The notes under the pieces: generated by a model | What the model was told of the DNA's origin: nothing | Seen by the model: the letters and a program-made list of their open reading frames with translations, nothing else | Databases searched by the model: none | In this document: one piece after another, positions 1-6,600 of the stretch | Numbering within the stretch: position 1 is the stretch's first letter | Layout of the letters: every line of letters begins with the position of its first letter | Translations under genes and position numbers: made by a program | Source of the DNA: Alphaproteobacteria bacterium | Lineage (GTDB): Bacteria > Pseudomonadota > Alphaproteobacteria > CAISOG01 | DNA length: 8,866 nt | Direction: 5' to 3' | Assembly (NCBI GenBank): GCA_018883285.1 | Contig: VEQJ01000035.1 | Coordinates: 1-8,866, forward strand

Positions 1-182
1 GGGGGGGTCGTTTAATCATCGGCACACCATACGCCAACTAGGCGGGCGGGGGAAGCCTTGTTGCGCTATAGGGAATAAGGAGATTTGGTTGATCAATGCA
101 TTCTTTGTTGAAACAAAAGTTTATTTATGATAAGAAACCTATTAATAACAGATAACCGATTAGGGTAGGGCATCAAAGGACA
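1..182. other. Upstream region without a recognisable gene
   Basis: I see no convincing coding sequence, RNA gene or terminator here. The region starts with a run of seven G, is GC-rich to about position 60 and becomes AT-rich toward the subtilase-like gene that starts at 183 or 219. It holds a short inverted repeat (104-117) and a 19-codon open frame (96-155) preceded at 13 nt by AAGGAG (77-82); neither is strong. The promoter of the downstream gene should lie here. TTGAAA at 108-113 has only a poor -10 match (TAAGAA, 131-136) at 17 bp, and TATGAT at 126-131 has no well-spaced -35, so I do not call one. Confidence 0.5.
104..117. repeat. Short perfect inverted repeat upstream of the subtilase-like gene
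   Basis: The arms TTTGTT (104-109) and AACAAA (112-117) are exact reverse complements separated by GA. The element lies about 65 bp before the first possible start codon of the downstream gene and overlaps a weak TTGAAA -35-like box. It could be a small operator. With 6-bp arms in AT-rich DNA it could also be chance. Confidence 0.25.
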
Positions 183-1307
183 ATGAGCACACAAAAGTCT
201 AAGGAAATAGGTGCAACAATGCGTGCGTGGAGTGCTACTGCCACCGCGCTTACCCTTTCTGCGCTAACCACCCTGTCGACGGTTTTGACTCCTGCGGCAG
301 TGCTGGCGGACACGCCACCCTCTAACAACCCCTGTCGGGTTAAAATTATAGAGCCCTCTCTTCCCGAGATGGTTTCGCCGCTGGAAAGCGATGCAGACCC
401 AAACGGGTATAGAGCTAGCGTTTCTTACAATCACGCTGAAATGGTGAAAGCCCAGGTTAAGGCTAGATTTGCCAAGTTTTTTCCAGAAAAACCTATTGAT
501 ATAGAAATTATTCCACTTCCTAAAACCAATAAAGGTGTCGAAGAGCTTTCGAAGAGACTTTCTTCTGAAACACCTTTTATTGCCAATATTTCGGCTACAG
601 CCATTTTATCATTTACTATTTATGAGTATGATTTTTATATTAAAGAGAGACTTCCTTCTTACAATCAAAAAATAACTACAGATAATTTACTTTATTTCGC
701 AAGTTTTTTGCAGAATGCACTGGCTCGTCCTGTTGAAGGAGAAACAGAAGAATCTGTCAAACGTAAGGAATCTTTCCGAACAGTGTCTAATTTTATTAAT
801 AATCTTGCTGGGAGGAGTTTAGTTTTTAAAGCCGCTGGTAATTTTGGAAATATATTTATTGATCCTCATAGCATTAGAAAAAATATTTTAAATGTTGTTG
901 CGGAGGATGAGTATGGAAAACTGACACCCTATTCTAATGCTAGAATACCAGGGATTACTGTAGGAGACTCTGGGGATGTTCATGTTAATGGCGTTAATAT
1001 TTCAGAAAATAAAGTTATTCTAGAGAACGGTTTGGTTCTTACTATAGAACTCATCAAGGAAAACCCCGATGGGTCTGTCAAGAGAAAACCCCTTAATCGG
1101 CTATTGCAAATAGAAGATGCTCAGAGGTGGATAGGCAAAGTGGTTGCTCAAGGAACTTCTTTTGCCACGCCCCGTCAGGTGGGTACGGCGGCGGCTTATT
1201 GTGAACAACAACGGGAGACGCACCCAGAAATGATCCCAGAAGAGCTGCTGCAAAAGACGCGTGAATTTATATTAGGAGGCTTTTGGGAACGGCGGCGAAA
1301 AGAATAG
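183..1307 (+). CDS. Secreted subtilisin-like (S8 family) protein with altered catalytic Asp
   Basis: This 374-residue protein is predicted to be exported and to have a subtilase fold. A hydrophobic signal segment spans about residues 13-42 and ends VLA before Asp43. The S8 blocks appear in order. The first strand VKII is followed by Glu57, where the family has catalytic Asp. NHAEMV follows, with His84 as the probable catalytic His and Ala85 replacing the usual Gly. Then come the strand FIANIS (132-137), AAGNFGN with oxyanion Asn220, the stretch NILNVVAEDEYGKLTPYSN (234-252), and GTSFATP with nucleophile Ser326. Asp-to-Glu may lower or abolish activity, so it may be a divergent protease or a pseudoenzyme. 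The start is uncertain. ATG 183 has AAAGGA only 2 nt away, while ATG 219 (Met13) has AGGTG 5 nt upstream and gives a more compact signal peptide. The gene centre is about 25-30% GC, against about 60% at both ends. It converges on bamB with 14 bp between. Confidence 0.75.
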   Translation: MSTQKSKEIGATMRAWSATATALTLSALTTLSTVLTPAAVLADTPPSNNPCRVKIIEPSLPEMVSPLESDADPNGYRASVSYNHAEMVKAQVKARFAKFFPEKPIDIEIIPLPKTNKGVEELSKRLSSETPFIANISATAILSFTIYEYDFYIKERLPSYNQKITTDNLLYFASFLQNALARPVEGETEESVKRKESFRTVSNFINNLAGRSLVFKAAGNFGNIFIDPHSIRKNILNVVAEDEYGKLTPYSNARIPGITVGDSGDVHVNGVNISENKVILENGLVLTIELIKENPDGSVKRKPLNRLLQIEDAQRWIGKVVAQGTSFATPRQVGTAAAYCEQQRETHPEMIPEELLQKTREFILGGFWERRRKE

Positions 1308-1321
1308 TACGCCGTCGCCCC

Positions 1322-2659
1322 CTAATACGCCACGAGACGGCCATTGGCGGTCAGCCACAGCAATTGCCCATCCGCCACGATCGGGGCACTGGCCAGGCCG
1401 CCATCGATTTTGTGCTGGGCAATTTCGTCGCCATTAAAGGGTGACAGGGCGACCACCTGGCCGCGTTGGTTGGCCAACAACAGTTGGTTGTCAACCAGGG
1501 TGGGGGTAAACCACACCGTTACGCCGTCACCGCCGCCCTCTGGCAATTTTTTGACCCATCGAATTTTGCCATTGCTGCGAAACAAACAGGCAACCTGGCC
1601 ATCGGGGGTGACCACATACATCATGTTGCCGCTGATCCATGGGGTGGCGGCACTGCCCAAGGATGCCTGCCAAATCGCCTGCCCACTGCGCGCCTGCAGG
1701 GCGACCAATCGGTTGCTGAAGCCCGCGGCGTACACCACGCCATCGGCCAAAACCGCTGGCGCCACCACCCCGGGCAGGGCGGCAATCAGATCGCCGCGCT
1801 GATCATCGGCCAGGGATATTTCCCACAGCCGCCGCCCCGTGGTTGGCTGCACCGCCAACAGGGTGCCGGTGGAGGTGGGCAGCAACAGCATATCGCGCCC
1901 CAAAGTCAGGCTGCCCGGGCGTAACAGCCGTGCCTTTTCCCCCAAACCGCGGGTTTCCCAGGTGATGCGACCATCGCTAAGGTTCAGGGCGTACAAACTG
2001 TTATCAATGGTGGCGACATAAACATGGCCATCGTCGGCCTGTGGGCTAAGGCGAACCGGGTTGGGCAAGCGTTGCTGCCAAACCACCGCGCCGTCGGATT
2101 GATTCAGCGCCCGCACCTGACCATCGCCCAACACGGCAATCACCAGGCGGTCGGTCAGCACCAACCCACCCTGCGCCACCGCATCGCCGCCATCGGTTAC
2201 GGCTTTTTGCCGCCACAGCTGAGCGCCGTTTTTCAGATTGGTGGCCTGCACAACGCCCTGGCTGTCCAAGGTGAAAACTGCCTCACCCATGCTGGTCGGC
2301 TGACTGACCAACAGCACCTTATCCTTTTGGCTGCCAGAGCCTATATCCGCCTGCCAGCGCGGTGTCCATTGACCTGACCAGGCCAAATGTTGCGGCGCCT
2401 GATCCCCCTGCCCGCCATAGCCGATCCAGGCGGCAGGACGGGTAGGTTCAGCCAGCCGAAGTGGGTTTAGCCCGGCGGTCTCATCCGCCTGCAACGCGGG
2501 GGTGGTAAAAACGGGGCGACGATCCCCCACCAATTTGGGCTTATCATCGCTGCACCCCACCAAGCTGGTGATAGCCAGCAGGCAGGCCAAGAAGATGGCG
2601 CCAGGCCGATAGAGGCGGGCGCACGATTTTACCATGGTCATAGGGGCTAAAATCCACAT
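1322..2659 (-). CDS. bamB: Outer-membrane assembly lipoprotein BamB (PQQ-like beta-propeller)
   Basis: BamB is the beta-propeller lipoprotein of the BAM complex, which folds beta-barrel proteins into the outer membrane from the periplasmic side. The protein has 445 residues. An N-terminal signal with a hydrophobic core at about 21-34 ends in lipobox LVGC with Cys36; the next residue is Ser, compatible with outer-membrane sorting. Propeller repeats show the PQQ-type signature of a strand followed by a Gly-x-x-x-Trp turn: GAQLW (145-149), GAVVW (190-194), GRITW (230-234), GRRLW (275-279), GQAIW (326-330), GKIRW (364-368), then a degenerate GDEIA (410-414) and a closing C-terminal strand ending GRLVAY. 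This fits the eight-bladed BamB fold, with a longer N-terminal linker than the E. coli protein. Its ATG overlaps the TAA of the upstream YfgM-like gene, implying coupled translation. Met7 or Met9 are alternative starts. The der gene that often follows bamB is absent. Confidence 0.9.
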   Translation of the reverse strand: MWILAPMTMVKSCARLYRPGAIFLACLLAITSLVGCSDDKPKLVGDRRPVFTTPALQADETAGLNPLRLAEPTRPAAWIGYGGQGDQAPQHLAWSGQWTPRWQADIGSGSQKDKVLLVSQPTSMGEAVFTLDSQGVVQATNLKNGAQLWRQKAVTDGGDAVAQGGLVLTDRLVIAVLGDGQVRALNQSDGAVVWQQRLPNPVRLSPQADDGHVYVATIDNSLYALNLSDGRITWETRGLGEKARLLRPGSLTLGRDMLLLPTSTGTLLAVQPTTGRRLWEISLADDQRGDLIAALPGVVAPAVLADGVVYAAGFSNRLVALQARSGQAIWQASLGSAATPWISGNMMYVVTPDGQVACLFRSNGKIRWVKKLPEGGGDGVTVWFTPTLVDNQLLLANQRGQVVALSPFNGDEIAQHKIDGGLASAPIVADGQLLWLTANGRLVAY

Positions 2660-2661
2660 TA
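2657..2661 (-). promoter_or_regulatory. TAATG stop-start overlap between the YfgM-like gene and bamB
   Basis: Read on the minus strand, the TAA stop of the YfgM-like gene (2659-2661) shares one base with the ATG of bamB (2657-2659). Such overlaps normally indicate that ribosomes reinitiate and that the two proteins are made from one transcript. It supports the first ATG as the bamB start, although this gives a somewhat long signal n-region. Confidence 0.75.
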
Positions 2662-3450
2662 CTGGCTTGTTCCCTGGGCATTGTTGGGCGATCCAAGGGC
2701 AGGTGTCTGGCTGACAGCATTTTGATTGTTGAGCGCATCATCGGCACGCGCATCGTCTGGACTAATGATGTTGTTGGGGGCGGCTAGTCCCAGGCGACTG
2801 TGCACCAGGGTCAACAACCCCTCCGCCCGTTCGCGGGTTGCCACGGGCACATCCTTACGCTCCACCAAGGCTTGCAACTGTTTACGGGCGGCATCCATCT
2901 GATTGGCCTGAATATAGGCCAATCCCACCAATTCCATGGCCAGCCCCGCCCAGGCATTATCCTTGGCAACCAATGGCTTCAGCCAGCCGTCTACCGCGGC
3001 GGGATCGACGGCTTTGCCACCCTGCTCCACCATCCGCTGACCCACTATATAGCGGGCATAGTGGCGCAACGGCTGATCCACATGGTTGTCATCCGCCATT
3101 TGCTTTAACGTAGCCAACGCCGCGCCAGCATCGTTCGACTTCTCCTGCAATGCCGCCAGGTGAAGCTTGGCCAGCGCCGCATAGCCGCCCTGTTGACTGG
3201 CCAATTGCCCAAAGGCCGCCTCAGCCGCCGATGCATTGCCCGCCGCCAACTGCCCAAGGGCGCCGCTGAAGGCTATCGCCTGATTGGCCAGCCGTTTGGC
3301 GGTCACCTGGTGCCACCCCGCGTACAATATTCCTGCCAGCAGCACGCCACCGCCCAGGATCATCAACAGCTTTTTGTGTTGGCGGCAAAAAGCCAAAAAC
3401 TGCTCACGCCGATATTCTTCATTAACTTCGCGAAAGACATCCAGGCTCAT
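2659..3450 (-). CDS. YfgM-like tetratricopeptide-repeat inner-membrane protein
   Basis: This 263-residue protein has the layout of the YfgM / TPR_21 family. It has a short charged cytoplasmic N-terminus with the family-like opening DVFREVNEEYRREQ (residues 4-17), a single membrane segment at about 28-47, and a periplasmic alpha-helical repeat domain to about residue 217. The helices are Ala/Leu/Gln-rich, as in TPRs. The last 45 or so residues are low-complexity, Asn/Ala/Pro-rich and probably disordered. In E. coli, YfgM is a Sec translocon-associated protein linked to periplasmic chaperones and is encoded just before bamB, the same order as here. The start is well supported: AGGAG lies 8 nt before the ATG. 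The gene is probably first in a two-gene operon with bamB. The family call rests on topology, opening motif and context; I did not align it. Confidence 0.82.
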   Translation of the reverse strand: MSLDVFREVNEEYRREQFLAFCRQHKKLLMILGGGVLLAGILYAGWHQVTAKRLANQAIAFSGALGQLAAGNASAAEAAFGQLASQQGGYAALAKLHLAALQEKSNDAGAALATLKQMADDNHVDQPLRHYARYIVGQRMVEQGGKAVDPAAVDGWLKPLVAKDNAWAGLAMELVGLAYIQANQMDAARKQLQALVERKDVPVATRERAEGLLTLVHSRLGLAAPNNIISPDDARADDALNNQNAVSQTPALGSPNNAQGTSQ

Positions 3451-3458
3451 TGCATCTT

Positions 3459-3463
3459 CTCCT
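3459..3463 (-). promoter_or_regulatory. Ribosome binding site of the YfgM-like gene
   Basis: On the minus strand AGGAG, within TAGGAGAAG, lies 8 nt before the ATG at 3448-3450. This fixes the start of the YfgM-like protein. Confidence 0.75.
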
Positions 3464-3536
3464 ACCAGATTGGGTAATCAGAATAGGGGATTGCGACCGA
3501 CTTGACAATCACGCCGCAAATCATCGATGCCACGAC

Positions 3537-3554
3537 CCAATACTATGGTATTGG
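3537..3554. repeat. Perfect 7-bp inverted repeat, candidate operator
   Basis: CCAATAC (3537-3543) and GTATTGG (3548-3554) are exact reverse complements with a 4-bp centre TATG. The element sits in the divergent promoter region, 55 bp before the giant gene and 87 bp before the YfgM-like gene, and overlaps the candidate minus-strand -10 box. The position fits a dimeric regulator site. It would also form a short hairpin in RNA, but no T-run follows on either strand, so a terminator is unlikely. Confidence 0.4.
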
Positions 3555-3571
3555 CTTTGACTAACTGTTAA
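3542..3571 (-). promoter_or_regulatory. Candidate sigma70-type promoter for the yfgM-like/bamB operon
   Basis: On the minus strand TTAACA (3566-3571, five of six matches to TTGACA) is followed after 18 bp by CATAGT (3542-3547, four of six matches to TATAAT). The distance to the start codon leaves a leader of about 85 nt. The match is modest and untested. Confidence 0.25.
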
Positions 3572-3608
3572 TCTGGCGGCCTTTACCCAAGCCAATATGC
3601 TATAGCCA

Positions 3609-6600
3609 ATGCGCAAGATGATTCATAAGCTTTATCGGCGCCTGTTTGTGGTGTTGGCGATTATCGGCACAGTGGCCTGGGCATCACCAGCCTTTGCGGG
3701 GCTGGCCGCCTCCGTCACCGTGGCATCGGGACAGCCTTTAAGCATCTATCCTGGGCAAGTGACCCAACTGCAACTGACGCTGTCGAACAACAACCCGACC
3801 GCCGCCATTAGCAACGTCGCCTTTTCCAGCACCCTTCCTGGCACTTTGCCGAATGGGCTAAAGGTGGCGGGTACTCCTACCTACAGCTGTACGGGCGGCA
3901 GCGGCACCGCGGCGGGCGCTGGCACCCTTACCGCGACTTTGGGATCACAGGCCATTTCCTTAAGCGGCGGCATCATTCCCGAACGGTTTGGCAGCACCGA
4001 TGGTTCTTGCACTATTATCATTCCCATTACCGCGGGCAGCTCTACGGGTGCCGCCGCCAACTATGCCTTCTCAATTGCCAGTGGTGCCGTTACCGGCGAT
4101 GATGGATCTGCTGTTGCCAATGTGGGCGCCGTCAACCAAAGCATCAATGTTTTGGCGGCCTCACCACCAACCATTTCCAAAAGCTTTGGCAATAGTGTGC
4201 TGTATTTAGGGGGTGCCAGCACGACGCTGACCATTTCGATCAGCAACCCCAACCCAATCCCGCTAGCAAATTTCAGCATAACCGACCAGTTCCCAACCTT
4301 AGGGGCGGGCGGCGCCATCATAAAAGTTGCCGCATCCCCCGCCGCCACATCAACCTGCACCGCGGGTGGTACCGCCCCCAGCTTTGCCCCCGCCGCGGGT
4401 GCTGTTTCCCTTGCCGCCAGTGGTGGTACGATTGCTGCTAACGGCAGCTGCACGATAACGGTCGCCGTGGTGGCGCGCCAAACCAATGGCCAATATGACA
4501 CGGGCGCCCTGAACAACACCATTGTCGGAGCGACCAATTTTAGCAGCGATATTGGGCTGGTTCCCAATAATGTCAGTGCACAGATTCGCGCTCGATCGCC
4601 TTTAGGCATTACCAAAGCCTTTGCCCATCCCGCTATCGCCAGTGCGCAATCTGACAGCTTCACAATTACCTTCAGCAATTCTAGCACCTCGGCCATTACC
4701 ATCACCAATTTTACCGATAGCCCCATCGATGGCATTTTGGGCGGGGTTTCTGGTCTAACGGTTTCTGGATCCCCAACCATGACCTGTTCTGCTGGCGGCA
4801 CTGCGGGCAGTTTTGCCGCCACCGGCAGCAATGAGGGGGTTACCCAAACAGCTAATACCGTTATTGCCGCTGGTGGCAACTGTACTCTTACCGTGCCCTA
4901 TACAGGAACGGTTCAAGCCGCCAACACCCCCTATTCCTATACCAATAGCATTGCTGAGGGGGCGGTTGTTACCTCTGACCCCTCCATCATTAGCCAATCG
5001 GTATCGGCCTCTGTTTTGGTGTTGGATACCCTGAACATCAGCAAATCGGTATCACCCGCCAACCCTGCCCCCGGCAATCCAGTGCGTTATGATATAACTG
5101 TACAAAACTGGTCAACCAACGTTTTGACCGATTTGGTCATTACCGACAGCCTAACCAATGGTCAAACATTTTTGACGGGAACCATCGGCGGCATCAATTA
5201 TACACCAACGATTGCTGGCACAGGTTGTGGGGCTGTCAGCACGACATCAACGCTGGGCAGTTCAAACGTCGCGCTTGCCGTAAGCTCTTTTCCTGCCCGC
5301 ACCACCATTTTTTCGCCTGGGCAATGTACCATCAGTTTTTGGGCGATGACATCGGCCTCAGCGGCCAACAATTCCTTGGCCAGCAATGCCTTGCCCGCTG
5401 GATCAGTTTGTTACAATTCGGGCACGATTTGTAATGGTGGTGCGTCCAACAACACAACCGCCACCATCAATGCCAACACGCTAAGCGCCACCAAAAGCTT
5501 TACCCCAGCGGGTCCAATCTCTGAGGGTGCGGTGACGCGCATGCAAATTCGTTTAACCAACCTATCGGCCAATCCCTTAACCGATACCGCGATTAGCGAC
5601 ACCCTGCCCACCAATGGCCTGGGTGGCCAACTTAGGGTGGCGGCTGTTCCCAATGCGGCGACTACCTGTGCAGGCAACCCCACCATCACGGCGGCGGCCA
5701 ACTCAACCTCAGTAACTATGAATAGCGCGATTGTGCCCGCCCGTGCGAGCAATGGTACCGGCCAGGCGGGCGCATGCTTTTTGCAAGTTGATGTAACGGG
5801 CCCTGCTGGTATTTACAACAATACAGCCGCTGTCAGCGCCTCGGAAACTTTGGCGAACGGATCAACACGTGTCATACCCCCCGTGACGGCCAGCGCATCC
5901 CTGACTATCAATTCATCGCTGGCGGCCAGCAAATCTTTCAGCCCCTCCGCGGTCACATCGGGTGGCACATCCACCGTGCGTGTTCGCCTGAACAACAATG
6001 GTGCCGTTGCCCTCAGCAATGTTTCGTTTGTTGACCCCTTGCCAACGGGCATGACCTTGGCCAACCCTGTCAATTCATCCACCACTTGTGCGGGCACCAC
6101 CGCATTTTCAGCCCCCGTTGGTGCCAACAGCATTGGCTTTACGGGCGCCAATATTCCAGGCAACGGATCATGCGATGTGCTGTTTAATGTGGTTGCCACT
6201 GGCGCCGCCAATTGGGTCAACACCATACCCATCGGCAACATTACCGCCAACGGCAATATCAGCAATCAATCGGCTGTTTCAGGAACCCTGAACTACACGC
6301 CACCGACAGGGATAGCCGTTGCCAAGGCCACCAACCCCAGCACCCTGACCTTTCCGGGACAGGTAAGTCGCCTAACAATCACGCTAACCAACGGCAACAC
6401 CGCGGTTACCGATTTAGCCCTTACCGACTATTTTACCGTCGATGGTACAGCGGGCGCCACCTTAAACGGCCTACGGTTGGCACCAACCCCCGCAGCCTCA
6501 ACAACCTGCACTAACGGAACAGTTGCAGCGGCATCCAATGCCACCTCCGTTGCCATAAGTGGTGCCAGTATCGCCGCTAATGGCAGCTGCACCATCTCCG

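Larger units (their letters stand above)
3451..3608. promoter_or_regulatory. Divergent intergenic region between the YfgM-like gene and the giant repeat-protein gene
   Basis: These 158 bp must hold the promoters for both the minus-strand yfgM-like/bamB operon and the plus-strand giant gene. For the minus strand there is a clear Shine-Dalgarno (3459-3463) and a possible promoter (3542-3571). For the plus strand, TTGACA at 3502-3507 is a perfect -35 box but has no good -10 at 16-18 bp, and no Shine-Dalgarno is visible before ATG 3609. An 18-bp inverted repeat lies at 3537-3554. Confidence 0.5.

Noticed and set aside
96..155. 19-codon open frame upstream of the subtilase-like gene, with AAGGAG 13 nt before its ATG
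   Set aside because: Spacing is too long for a good ribosome binding site, the peptide has no feature, and short frames are expected by chance. A leader peptide cannot be excluded.
1291..1316. GC-rich hairpin at the convergent ends of the subtilase-like gene and bamB
   Set aside because: GGCGGCG can pair with CGCCGTC (one G-T pair, 12-nt loop), but no T-run follows on either strand, so an intrinsic terminator is not supported.
1344..2377. Plus-strand open frames opposite bamB
   Set aside because: They overlap a clearly recognised BamB, have no ribosome binding sites or recognisable motifs, and are typical shadows of a GC-rich gene.
2800..3505. Plus-strand open frames opposite the YfgM-like gene
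   Set aside because: His/Gln/Pro-rich translations without motifs, antisense to a gene with good start, membrane segment and operon context.
3502..3530. Perfect -35 box TTGACA on the plus strand before the giant gene
   Set aside because: The sequence 17 bp downstream (CGATGC) does not resemble a -10 box, and neighbouring spacings are no better.
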